From Thermothelomyces thermophilus ATCC 42464 (lineage: Eukaryota; Ascomycota; Sordariomycetes; Sordariales; Chaetomiaceae): a stretch of 64,000 nucleotides of DNA. The notes below the pieces were generated by a model. That model was not told the origin of the DNA and did not search any database. It saw nothing but the letters and a program-made list of their open reading frames with translations. Of the stretch, positions 1-11,295 are shown one piece after another (positions within the stretch are counted from its first letter, which is position 1; every line of letters begins with the position of its first letter). Made by a program: the position numbers and the translations under genes. The stretch covers positions 124,001 to 188,000 of the forward strand of contig NC_016476.1 in NCBI RefSeq assembly GCF_000226095.1, given 5' to 3'.

Positions 1-82
1 ACTCACAAGCGAAGGGTTATTAGCGCTATTTGAAACGGCCTAAGAGGGCTTTCGGGTCGAAAGCCTTGAAGGAGGGGCATCG
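1..82 (+). mobile_element. 3' internal end of a forward Gypsy element
   Basis: This short stretch closely matches the sequence just before the 3' LTR of the Gypsy copy at 42945-57967 (about 57480-57548), including the words GCGCTATTT and GCTTTCGGGTC. It ends in a purine-rich run (AAGGAGGGGCAT, 69-80) that fits a polypurine tract directly before the LTR start at 83. The rest of this element lies to the left of the window. Confidence 0.75.
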
Positions 83-530
83 TATCACGAATAAGCACAT
101 AGGCGGCCTGGCAGGCTGCAGCCAGGACGCGGGACATTCCGACAGCCAATCACTTGACGGACCAATCAGAAGATTATCACCGCCAAGACTAAGGTCTTCA
201 CTGGTGATAATAACATGTCACCGTCGACAACGTAGAATCACGAAGTGAAAGGAGAAGTGGTACTGGTGATAACTATTGAAGAAGGACAGACAATTGTATA
301 TATATAGCTAGCTAGTCACTCGTTATGGTGGACTCTGGGAGTTCACCAGTGGTAACAATCACAATCACAGTACTCATACCAAGCATTGCTGATTACTGTG
401 AGAGACAACTCTAAGTGTTGTTGTAAACCCTTTGGCTTCACCGAATCCCTCAGACGACCCGCCTGCTTGTCCCGCCCAATCCACCTCCGTCTGGACCCTT
501 TCAGAAGAAGTCTGAGTTGGGTTCGTCACA
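83..530 (+). repeat. LTR (3' LTR) of a forward Gypsy element
   Basis: A 448-bp LTR. It begins TATCACGA, a RIP-changed TGTCACGA, and ends GTTCGTCACA. The part from the TATA-like run at about 296 to 530 is shared with all other Gypsy LTRs in the window. The part 83-295 is not, so only the upstream promoter part differs. The next base starts reverse-strand Gypsy pol sequence matching 51060 onward, so this element jumped into an older reverse copy. The left target duplication lies outside the window. Confidence 0.85.
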
Positions 531-3500
531 ATAGAGAGAATAGCTATCGGCGGTTTGGCTCGTTCCTCCTATTATAATATTGATATTATTATACTGCCCC
601 TTCTAGAGTCTGTAGTAGTCTATCTACCACTATCTATCTCTTATAGTAGATCTATAGGACATGCCTTCCCTTAAGTATCGTCTGCTTGTAATCCTTATAC
701 GCTCCCTATCTCGCTAGTCGAATACGACTCTGTTTAGAGTTATAGGTAGCTACTATTCTTCTAGCTAATGTCCGGGTTATAATCTTTATACTATAGTAAC
801 CCTAATATTATATCTTTATTATTACCTATATCTATAATACTAAATACGACTACTATAGTCTTCCTTACTATAGTAATATCGATCGGTTTAGTCTCCTTAT
901 ATACCTATTATATCGGAAATGGCCCTTTGATTATACTATACTTCTGCTTCATTCTCTAGGGTATCTGTAGCTAATTTATAAGTATTAGTGAAATCAGGTT
1001 TATCTCTACTCCACTATCTACTAGTACAAGCATTTCGTGCTATTTCCATTATACTATTATCTATAGTCGCTTGTCTTGCTACTATTGTCTAAAGATTATA
1101 GCGATTTCCTATATTTCTACTAGGAGGTCTTAATATAGTAGTCTCTTATGCTAGTTCCTCCTATACTACGCTACTACTTGCTACTATACGGGCGTTAATA
1201 GTTTCTAGGCCCCTCGAAGGGCCCTAACCCATTTCCTAGGTTAGTGCTAACCTCTTCGGTTATTCGGCTAATAGCGGCTTTATCGATTATGCTCATTTCT
1301 ATAAGCTATTAAATGCTTATAGCTTCCTACCATTAAGTCCGTTCTACTTTTCATCATATATACCATAGCTTCATCTAAAGCTCCCAAGTTTACGATTTCT
1401 TTTTGTCTATATAATAGAGGCAATCATTGCTCTAGCACGAGTCCTATATATCTCGTCCTATTCTGTAGTACCTAGGCTAGGCTTGTTTTGGAATTACTAT
1501 GATGCCTTCTAGATCGTAGGCTTTGATCTTCTAGAGCAATTCGGCTACTCTATTTCCTATATCGTAGATCTATTCTATAGGGCAGAGGCTTCTGTCCTTA
1601 TTTCTTTATTAGGTCGGCTAGTAATTGTTTTCGAATTTGTCGTAGAAGTAATATCGGCATTTATATACTATATACTAAAACTAGGGCACTTGCGTATATG
1701 CCTTATATCGAGGATATAGTTACGTAGCGTTGCCTAAGAGGTACTAGAATTCTTTCCCAAATCCTTCCTATTATATATAGACTATAGATACTCTAATGCT
1801 AAAGTAAGAGTATTTCTTCTAGTAGCTTTCCTATATATACTTATCTTTTCCGTAGTTCGTATATATAAACTAGTATTCTAGGTTCTATACGTCATTATTA
1901 AGTTACTAGTCATTAAGGTACTTAGTATAGCTATTAGGCCTATTATATATCATAGGCTGTTCTCCTTTAATAGTTTCTATAATACGTTAGAGTTCCCTTA
2001 TTTTATCCCTCATCTTATCGCTTTACTAAATAAGTCGAGTCAATCGCCTATCCTATTTACGTAGTTCCGTATTAAGTTAGAAAACTTCATTACGGTACTA
2101 TTCGATTCGTTCCTAGAGAAATAGAACATTAGGTCTAGGTCTTTCAATTCCTTAGGTATTAGTTATCTATAATCTATCCTACCTCTATATAACTATAAAA
2201 CCCTACTACCTCAAGGCTAGAAGAATTGAAATTGGTAGTACGTATTCTCCTACTATATCCTATTTGGCAAGACCTATCTCTAGGTCTATAGTAACCAGTT
2301 CGGAGTATAGTGCTTATTCGTCTTTACCGTTACTATCGTGTCTAAGACTATCTATATCACTGCCCCTGTCTTCGTAGCTTGTAGCCGTTACTTCGATAAC
2401 GTCTTTAGTAGTTTCGTTGATAGCTATAATTTCCTTTCTAAGGATTGCCTTCTACTCTTTCTTTAGGCTTCGATATTCCTACTTATAGTGCCCTTTCTTT
2501 CTATAGTTATAGTAGGTAATATTAGACTTGTCTTTGGTTATCTTCTTCTAGTCTTACTTCTACGCTATATCTATATCTATAGCTCTAGGGTATATTCTAT
2601 ATAAGGTACTAATATATGCTTGCTTTTTCTTATTATTAGCCTTAACTATAGTTCTATTTATTTGGCCTCGTTTTTGCTACTCCTATATATAGAGTCGATT
2701 ATCGATTCTAATAGCCTATATAATATATTTATCTAAGGTCTTAGGCTAATCGTACTTATATAGCTTATCTTTAACCTTTTCCTTTAAGCCATTATAGAAT
2801 GATTATATTAATATCTCATCGTTAAGCTAAGACTTAAGTATATCCTATCTAAACTATATAATATAAGAGGCTACTAACTTAGTCCATTAGAGATTAGCAA
2901 GTCCTTCTTATATATAAATCTTCTTATCTTTATTACTAAAAACCTTCTAAAGCTCTTCTTCGAAACGGTCATAGGATCAAAAGACTACCTATATAAACGT
3001 GTCTTAGTCATCTTCGTCTTCCCTAGTAAGGTAGTCATTCTATATAGGCTCGAACTATCTAAGTGCCTTACCCTCTAGTCTTATAGCTATATAGAGAACT
3101 TTAGCTTTATCATCTAGAAACTTGTTATCATTAAGCCGGAAATAGGATCAAAGGTTTATTAGGAATCCTACAAGATCCTCCTTAGTTCCTCTATATTTGC
3201 TAGGTAGTTCAATCTTAATACGGCTCGCTTTGGCGCCCTCGAGTGTCTTGATTTTAGCGTAGGCCTCGTTAACTAGCTTCTATAAGTGCTTTTTACCGTT
3301 CTCGAGTTCCTTAATTTAGGCTTAAGTAGCCTTGTCTCTCTAGTCCAACTCCTAGATCTGCTAATGGAATTAACCAAGCTAAGTAAGTAGCTATTCGGCC
3401 GTAACGTTAGTAGCTATGTCGATATCGAGGTCGAAGTTACCTCTATTCTAAATTATAATAGAACAAAGGGAGTAATAGCAACGTATAACGAACCTAACTT

Positions 3501-3919
3501 AGACTTCTTCTAAAAGGGTTTAGATAAAGGTAGATTAAGTAGGATAAGTAAGCAGGTTGTCTAAGGGATTCGGTAAAGCTAAAGGGTTTATAACAATACT
3601 AAAGTTATCTCTTATAGTAATTAGTAATGCTTGGTATAAGTACTATGATTATAGGGGGGGGGGTTACTATTACTAGTGAACTCTTAGAGTTTACCGTAAC
3701 GAGTGACTATTTACATGTATATATAATCCTAGGATTACTAGTAGTCGTGGTGATCCTCTATACTAGCTTACCTGGCTTATGTTATAAGCTAGTGATCCTC
3801 TGCTAGGATTATTTCTTGCTAAGTGTGATCCTGTCCTAATTAGTCTATCATTCCTTTGGCTTGATTGGCCTGTTTGTGCCAGTGGCTTAGGCGGCATCTA
3901 TATATATATTTCCGTGACA
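531..3919 (-). mobile_element. Reverse Gypsy retrotransposon fragment (5' LTR, gag, start of pol), RIP-mutated
   Basis: Read on the minus strand this is a 5' LTR (3919-3484), then gag, then the start of pol, cut off at 531 by insertion of the forward element. The body is highly similar to the reverse Gypsy copy at 51060-54012. The gag part (about 3480-2500) encodes the retrotransposon gag fold seen also in the other copies, followed by a remnant CCHC zinc knuckle. Stops (TAG, TAA) interrupt every frame, mostly where CAG or TGG is expected, so no protein is made. The 5' LTR abuts LINE sequence at 3920, so this element probably inserted into the LINE. Confidence 0.85.
3484..3919 (-). repeat. 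5' LTR of the reverse Gypsy fragment
   Basis: A 436-bp LTR. On the minus strand it starts TGTCACGGAAATATA and ends GTTCGTTATA (RIP-changed GTTCGTCACA). It is the same LTR type as that of the copy at 42945-57967. It contains a run of nine G at about 3656, and sequence right after it on the minus strand matches the leader of the other Gypsy copies. Confidence 0.85.
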
Positions 3920-6718
3920 CGGGCCGGGCCTATCTTCTAGGGCCTAGAGAAGCTTCTATAGGCCTTCGATAGGCTTATAGAGGCCCTCAAAGAGATAGCT
4001 ACGGTCTCGGCCCTAGTAAAGAAGGCTAGTATAGGTAGTAAACGAGCTCGGTGGTAGACAAAGGAGGTTTAAGAGGCCTAGAAGAGGGCCAAGGAGGTAG
4101 AGAGGGCCTATAGGGGCACTCTAAACCCCTATATATAGGAAGTACTCCGGCAGGCCCTATAGGACTAGGCTAAGACCATCACGGCCGTAAAGACTAAAAG
4201 CTAGAGAGCTACGCTACGGGAGGTAATTAACCGGCCGGACCTGCTATAGAGGCTAGAGTAGTAGGCAAGGCTATAAAGCCACTTACTAGTTAACTCTCTA
4301 AAGCTCCTAGCCTTTGAAGGAAGGCTTATAACCTACTAATAGAAGGCTAAAGCACTAGCCGATAAGTTCTTTCCGAACCTAGAAGCAGACCTAGCAGATA
4401 TTGACGACCTAGATCTAAACGACCACTAGGAGCCGAAGTTCGAAATAAGCTAAGGGGTCATGGTAAGCAAAGTTAGAGTAGTACTAGCTAGAGCGGCCCT
4501 ATAGAAGGCCCTAGGGGAGGACCTCCTCCCTATAGGTCTATTAAAGGCCTATAGGTAGCCACTCTACTAGATACTAGCTATACTGGCCTTAGAAAGCCTA
4601 CGGCTTAGCTATTTCCTAGCCTGGTTTAAAAGGGCTAAGATAGTAGTCCTCTACAAACCTAGCAAACCCCTATAGGCCTACTTTACCCTAGGTAGCTATA
4701 GGCTTATAGCATTCCTACTAATAGTAGGCAAGGTACTAGAGGCTATAGTTACCTAGAAGGTAACGGTTATTATAGAGGCCTATAGGCTTCTACTAGCTAA
4801 ATAGATAGGTAATTAGGAACATAGGTCTATAGAACTAGCTATCTAGCTTGTTACGGCTTAGGTCTAGGAGGCCTAGAGGTATAAGGCAGCTACCTCCCTT
4901 TTATAGCTCGACATCTTAGGGGCTTTCGATACCGTTAACCATACCTAGCTACTAGCCACTTTATAGAGCCAGGGCTTCCTGAAGTGGTTAGTAGTCTAGG
5001 TCAGGAAGTAGCTATAGGATAGGGTAGCTATTCTTTACTTCGATAGCCAGGAAACGGAGAATATAGCAGTAAAGGCTAGGGTCCTATAGGGGTTACCCCT
5101 CTCCCCTATACTATTTATCCTTTATATAGCCTCCCTTTACCAAGCTATCCGCCAGGCCAGCCCTGCGGTCAGTTTGATAGGCTTTGCTAATAACACTAAC
5201 CTCCTAGCCTTTAGGAAGGCCGAGGAGGCCTATAACGGTTAGCTATAGAGGGCCTAGAAGGCCTACCTCTAGTAGGCGGAGACCCGGGGTATGGCTTTTG
5301 CCCTGGAAAAGTACGAGCTTATCTACTTTAATAGGGGCCGGAAATAGTAGTCGTGACTGCTAGAGCTCCTACGGCCTAGAGGGGGTACTACTACTATAGC
5401 CCCTTCGAAGTCGGCCAGATTCCTCGGGGTCTGGCTAGACTAGAGGCTATAGTAGGGCCCTTACTATATAAAGGTACCTAAGAAACTAGAAACCTAGGAG
5501 TTCGCCCTAACTAGGCTTACTATAAAGACCTAGGGCCCCGGCCTCTTATAGGCCTATAAGGTCTATACTAAGTATATCTATAGTACCCTAGCTTATAAGG
5601 CCTCGAACTTCTATAAGCCTACCAAGCCAGGGGGTAAGCTAGAAGGCCCTGTTAAAGAGCTATTAAAGGCCTAATATAGGGCCCTTCGAGTAGTTACCAA
5701 GGCCTATAAAGCTACCCCTATCTAGTGCCTTAAAATAGAAGCCTAGGTACCGCCCTTCGACCTCTATCTTAATAAGAGGTTAGCTAACTTCGAAGCCAAA
5801 CTCGACTAGCCGCTCCTATAGACTAGGGCAGGCCTAGGGGCCTCCTAGGTCTCTATAAGGGCCCTTATCTAATAGGCCTATAATAGGTTAAGCCAGAGGT
5901 TCTAGAAGAGGAGGGCTAGGGCGAGGGGCTAGGAGCCGAAGCCTATAGCCCTAGAAGTAGCAAGGTCGACGGTCCGGCAGTAGGTTTAGGAGGGCTATAA
6001 AGGGGGTCAACCCCCCCTATAAACCCTATAAAGAAGGCTATAGGCTATAGAACTAGCTATATTAGCTAGCTAGAGCAACCGGTAGAGGGCCGACCAAGCC
6101 GGTAGGAGAATATAGCGTATGTTAGACAAGGACCCTCCGTGCCTAGTTTTTACAGGGGAAGGCCTATAAAGGCACTAGGGCCTAACAAAGGCCTGGAGCT
6201 CCCTACTAGTACAGGCCTATATAGGGGCTATTAGCCTCCGTGACTTCCTTTTTAGGATTCAAGTCCCGGGGGTTAGTACCCCCTACTATGCCTATAGCTA
6301 GGGGAGGGAAACTGTAGAGTACCTAGTCGTATAGTACCTAAACCTACCAAGAAGCCGAACGTAGAAATCCTGGGAAATACGGTCGTAAAGGGACCTAGAC
6401 CTCGTTTTACAGGGTATAGGGGCCTGTAACCATCGTTTGGCAAGGAGGGTTCTACGGTGGCTAATAGACCTAGGGAGGCTCCTGGAATATTACCTTGTAA
6501 GAAGGCTAGACCGGGAAGAAAGGCCTCTTTAGGGCCATTCTAGCCACTTCTCCTTTTCTTTATAGTGTATTAGTATTCTAGATCAGGCATTAAAGGAGGG
6601 ATAGAGGTTTTTATCTAGCCTATTAGGCACGGTTTCCTTTGTATATAACTAGAGAGGCTCCGGCATACTTATTAGTATAATAGTATAGGACTAATAATAA
6701 TAATAATAATAATAATAT
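3920..6718 (+). mobile_element. Tad-like LINE (non-LTR) retrotransposon, RIP-mutated, 5'-truncated
   Basis: The plus strand carries a broken ORF2-type reverse transcriptase. Recognisable blocks are LDILGAFDTVNH at about 4907-4942, GLPLSPILF at about 5090-5116 and GFANNTNLLAF at about 5180-5212. In the last, the catalytic FADD has become FANN. Further downstream (6130-6540) is the LINE C-terminal segment with ALTKA-, FLFR- and VPGV-like words. A tail of AAT/TAA triplets at 6693-6718 fits the simple-repeat 3' end of Tad-clade elements. CAG-to-TAG stops are frequent, while C in other contexts is kept, so GC stays fairly high. The 5' part, including any endonuclease, was not found. Clade assignment is inference. 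Confidence 0.8.
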
Positions 6719-7965
6719 TTACCTAGGCAGACTTTATTAGAGATTCTAGGAAATCTAGGAGGCTAGTTTTAAATACTAAAATATTATAGTAGGATTCGAA
6801 AAGACTAGTCTTTTTCTACTAAACCGATATATTATAATAGACTAGATTAGAGAGAAAGTATTATCTAATATAAGCATTAGATATCTTACTATAATTCTTA
6901 ATAATAAGTAATGGATATATATAAAAAAAGGTATTTACTATATTTAAGAATAGTATCTTTAGCTTTTTAGTTTATTAATATAAGAACACTTTTAGAATAT
7001 TATATTAATAGTTAATAAGGGTTAGCTAATATATAAATATCTTAATAACTTTACTAAGGATAAAAGAGCCTATCTAGCTATACTATCTATTAAGAAAATA
7101 TAAGGCTAACTTAGTAAGCTAATAGGAGAGATTATAATAAGTATAACTATCTAGTAAATTTAATAGTTTTAGGAGATCTAAGCTTAGAAGAGCGCTAAGG
7201 CAATTCGAGATACTAGCTAAAAAGCTACCTATATTGCTATTAAGTAGATTAAATAAGAGTATAAGGAAGAATATAAAGTCTAGAAAAGGTACCTAGAAAA
7301 TAAGATTCCTAGTACTAATAAGTATCGCCTTTATATAGTAACCTTTACTAAATTCTTAGAATAGACTAATAAAAATAACTATCTTCTTCTTAATAATAAG
7401 GACCTTCTCTAGGTTCTACCAAAGGAACGTTAGCCATTGGTATTCTTTAACTTTAGAGATAGAAAAGAAGTCCTAATCCCCTAGTTAGCTAAGCTATTAT
7501 TAGAAGTCAAACTCCTATCCCCTAAACGTCCTAAAATATGGATTAATAGTATATCTATAATGTTAATTAATAATAGTAACGATGATAGATTTGACTTTAT
7601 AGATAGTAAAGATAGGTAGGAAGAGGATGTCAAGTTACTATCTCTATCTAGGGGTAAGAAGGAGTCTCTATATATAGCTATTATTAAGGATATTAGGAGG
7701 TTTAAGAAGCGATATACCTATAAGTCTATAGTAGTAATACTAAGGATAGAAGATAATAACTATTACTAGAAGGCTAAAAGAGAAGGTACTATTATAATTA
7801 GGAGTGTTAAGAGCGATAGGGATAGGGGGTATAATATAAAAGGAGATAGAGATAAATACAAGTTATATAACTAGTTATTTAACTAGTTACAACCGGGTAG
7901 AATTAAATTTTACTACGTTTTTAAGCTTTTCAGAGCCTAGTTTATAATTGAACTATTTATAGCTA
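6719..7965. other. Unclassified AT-rich repeat relic
   Basis: Strongly AT-rich, with the same TA/CTAG signature as the neighbouring transposons. The plus strand between about 7180 and 7870 still reads as a long lysine-rich frame broken only by TAG/TAA at likely former CAG/TGG codons, so it was once coding. I do not recognise the protein. Near 7880-7900 there are two copies of AACTAGTTA. Composition returns to normal at about 7965. It could be a DNA transposon gene or a captured host gene. Confidence 0.5.
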
Positions 7966-8650
7966 TTTAAGGCTGTTATTACGATGGTAATTGAACTTGA
8001 TGATACCTTTTGCAAAGACGCGAATGTATAGGAAATTTGGTGGCGATGTGTCTGGCTATATTGGCATGTCTGGGGGTTTTGGCCCTACCTGTCGGGAGAC
8101 AGGTGGTAGTCCTGAATTAATTAGTCAGCACTAACCACCGGGTAGAACTGGCGATGAGGATGACATGGCCATTTCGGCCAGTAGCGACTGGCAGAGACCC
8201 ATTGAATGAAACTCGCCGTGGCATGAAGCAAAGTTCCACCAATGTCACAGCTCCGGTGGGGCCGTTATAAGCTAGGGGCTATTCTGGGGGGGTGGGGGTG
8301 GGGGGCGGCAGTAGCAGTGGGCCTACACTAGAACTGGGCGCAGTAGCAGCCAATGTCAACGCCAAGTTCTCGGCACGCATGCGGAAACACACCACAATAA
8401 ACTACACCGACCACGTTCTGAGCATTCCATCGAGCCCATCTCGCAACGGCAAGGTCATCGCGGCGCATGTTAGGTCACATAGAGCTGCCCCCACCGCTCG
8501 AATCCCTTGGGACGCCACGATGCAGTGATCGCCTGAACGAATTCTCCCAGGGTTTTGCTTGAGAATGGAGAGGTTTGGCCTCCGGGCAGATGGTTCGCAT
8601 ACCCCGTGTCCCTCGTCATCATCAACTTCGACTTTCGCCTCCCCTCCTAG
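7966..8650. other. 5' flank of the ZIP gene
   Basis: Normal-composition DNA between the RIP block and the ZIP transporter. It probably contains the promoter, 5' UTR and the first small coding exon, which could not be fixed. A short G-rich run lies at 8286-8308. No convincing binding site was seen. Confidence 0.4.
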
Positions 8651-10175
8651 AAGTCCTGTCGTTCTGACACAGCATACGGCACAGATCTCCAATGGTCCTC
8701 AATACCAACCGAACTGCTCCTCGCGGAGCTGTCGAGACGCAGTGATGCCGACGAACGACCAGCATGCGGCTCCGGGAAGAAGGGGTACTATGACACGGGC
8801 ATCCACGTGTTTGCCCTCTTCCTGATTCTTACCCTGAGCACTCTGTGTATGTTACACGCTAGTTACCACAGCTTCCGCACTGCGAATTTACTGTTCTCTT
8901 CTCTGACTGTGGACGGGCGACAGCGTGCGGGTTCCCCCTCTTTTCCCAGCGCCTGACCAAGGGCAGCAAACGCCAGCGCAACATCATCTTCCTCTGCCAG
9001 CACTTCGGCACCGGCGTCCTGATGGCCACCGCCTTTGTCCACCTCCTCCCGACAGCGTTTACCTCGTTGACCGACCCATGCCTCCCGCACATCTTCAGCG
9101 AAGGATACCGGCCGCTCGCCGGGTTGATTGCCATGGTGTCTGCGTTCGTGGTGGTTGCGCTCGAGTCGTACTTGACAACGCGGGGCGCGGGACATTCCCA
9201 TTCGCATCACGCCTGGGAAGAGGAGGAGGACAGCGACGACGGCGACACGGCTGGCAATGAACACGGGCACGCCGGCGAGTCCGCTTCGCGGCACCCCCGG
9301 CGCGACCTGCCGGCAAACATTGCGCTCGACGACCTGGAGGCGACAGAGGGCTTGGTCGCGGGCGCGTCGCCTCTTCCGGGATCCACGCCCACGATGGCAC
9401 CTCGTCGGGACAACCCGCTCAAGAGCCAGCGAGATAGCACGCAGGGGAACGACCGCGAGTCGCTGGACCTGGATCTCGGTTTCGAGGAGCTGCGCCAGAG
9501 CCCGGAACCGAGCCAGCAACGCAAGTCCGACCCCAGGCTCCCGCCCCTCCAGCGCGTCCCCAACCCCGACGAGCAGAAGCGCATGATGCTGCAGTGCGCT
9601 CTGCTCGAGGCCGGCATCCTCTTTCATAGCGTCTTCATCGGCATGGCGTTGTCAGTCGCCACCGGCCCGACCTTTGCCGTCTTCCTCATCGCCATCTCTT
9701 TCCACCGTACGTCCGCCCCCCGCCGCTTTCTTCCTTTCTTTCGTCCCTTGTTGTTCGCAAGCTCCCGGTGTCTTGGCCTTTGTAACTGACACAGGCGACG
9801 ACGACAAAACAAACAGAATGCTTCGAAGGCCTCGCCCTCGGCACGCGCATCGCCGCCCTGCACTTCCCGCGCTCCTCGCCGCGCCCGTGGCTGATGGTCC
9901 TCGCCTTCGGCGCCACGACGCCCGTCGGCCAGGCCATCGGCCTGTTCGTGCACAGCTTCTACGACCCAATGAGCCAGACCGGCCTGCTGATGGTGGGGTT
10001 CATGAACGCCATCTCGAGCGGCCTGTTGTTGTTTGCCGGCCTGGTCCAGCTGCTGGCCGAGGACTTTCTGAGCGAGAAGAGCTACAAGGTGCTGAAAGGG
10101 AGGAGGAGGGTGAACGCCTTCCTTGCCGTCGTCAGCGGCGCTGGGCTGATGGCTGTTGTCGGGGCCTTTGCCTGA
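8651..10175 (+). CDS. ZIP-family zinc transporter (5' end unresolved)
   Basis: A membrane transporter that moves Zn2+ (or related divalent metals) into the cytosol. Introns are 8847-8923 and 9707-9816. Joined exons give one frame of about 425-445 residues. The first helix reads TGIHVFALFLILTLSTL, and the second starts HFGTGVLMATAFVHLLP. The long cytosolic loop has a metal-binding cluster HSHSHH and an acidic run. Helix IV carries HSVFIGMALS and helix V, formed across intron 2, carries HQCFEGLALG; these hold the His and Glu of the ZIP metal site. Three more helices follow to the TGA at 10173. The frame is open back to the stop at 8648 but has no ATG, so a short upstream exon must exist. It converges on the AA8 gene. 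Subcellular site (plasma membrane or vacuole) is unknown. Confidence 0.9.
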
Positions 10176-10501
10176 GATGTCTTTGTATCTATGTACAAGC
10201 AAAAGACGGAAAGCGACTCGGAAAAGGGTTAGGTGCATGGGTGTATAGGACATGTATTGGTCTGGTGCTTGCATTGTATTCCTTCTGCTTTGTCCTGTCC
10301 TGCGCATACATGTATAGTTGATTATAGATGGGACGGCGTTGTGGCTGTTATTTATGTATGTACATTTGCACCGAGGGGTTGATCCGTATATAATATCTAT
10401 AATATCATAGGATGGAACCCCGTTTTTTCTTCTTCTCTGTCCGCCGCTCCATCACCTACTCCAGCATCACACCAGGTAGTAGCGGGCTTTGGCTTGTTCG
10501 C
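10176..10501. other. Convergent 3' intergenic spacer
   Basis: 326 bp between the stop codons of the convergent ZIP and AA8 genes. It holds both 3' UTRs, with AT-rich stretches and TATGTA/TATATA words that may serve in 3'-end formation. No gene was seen. Confidence 0.5.
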
Positions 10502-11295
10502 TCACTGGGCCCCTTGCACATACTGATCAAAGGTCGCTTTGGGCACCTTGGCGTCGTTTAACGACGCGGCGAAGGTGCCGATATTGTCGTGGATCTGGAA
10601 GCTGCTCGAGCTGTCGGCGGGCTGCGACACGGGACTCTTGCTGACGGCCCACGCAAAGGTGTTGACGGCCGTGGTGCTCAGCGCGCTGCCGTTCCACCGG
10701 CTGCATCCCGAGCAAACCGTCTCGACCGTCCAGTGCGTCGAGTTGGTCTCGGCCGAGATGATGCGGTACGTCGCCGACGAGTACACCGTGGGGAGGCTCC
10801 GTCCACTTGATTTTGTCTCCCGGCACGCTTGTCAGCTCTCATCGATTCGTTCACAGCACAGGGGTAATTAGGGGTACAAAACAAAAAAAAAAAAAAAGGG
10901 AAAGGAGGGACGAAGACGTACGTTGCCCACCGCGAAGAAACCGTCGCCCCTCCGCTGCCGTTGGGCCACGCCACCGTCAGCGGGTTGAGCGTCATGCCGC
11001 CGCCCCAGGAGAAGCCGGCCCAGCCGAGCGAGGCGGGCGCGACAATCTGCAGCAGCGTCTGGAAGTCGGTGTTGGTCGACGCGCTGTCGGGGACGGCGAT
11101 GCGGAAGACGGGGATCGTGGGGCCCCACGAGTACTCGAGGTAGCAGATCTGCGTGCTCGGGCTGCAGTACCGCGACGTGCTCTGTCTCTTGTCCAGCGCC
11201 GGCGCCGGCGCCGTCGCGAAGGCGTGGCCTCCCCTCAAGCTGCCGAGCAACAGGACGAGGCAGAAGGAGAAGACGTTGGCGATGGCAGTACGCAT
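10502..11295 (-). CDS. Secreted stand-alone AA8 cytochrome (CDH-type iron reductase domain)
   Basis: A 225-residue secreted protein made of the cytochrome b domain known from cellobiose dehydrogenase (CAZy AA8). Exons are 11295-10922 and 10805-10502, with a 116-bp intron; the splice joins RWAT to GRSLP, as in the family. Residues 1-26 form a signal peptide with a hydrophobic core. The domain starts at about residue 43 (YCSPSTQICY). Met101 in SWGGGMTLNPL and His197 in IHDNIG are the likely haem ligands; their spacing of 96 is close to that of the Met/His pair of Phanerochaete CDH. No flavin dehydrogenase or cellulose-binding domain follows the stop, so it would shuttle electrons rather than oxidise cellobiose. 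A TATATAATAA stretch lies about 85 bp upstream. Partner and acceptor are unknown. Confidence 0.88.

Noticed and set aside
30-577. Short plus-strand frames at 30-248 and 386-577
   Set aside because: They lie inside the LTR and element end and start at non-ATG codons or chance ATGs.
8863-9627. Long minus-strand frame opposite the ZIP gene
   Set aside because: Antisense shadow of GC-rich ZIP coding sequence; Arg/Pro-rich with no family motif.
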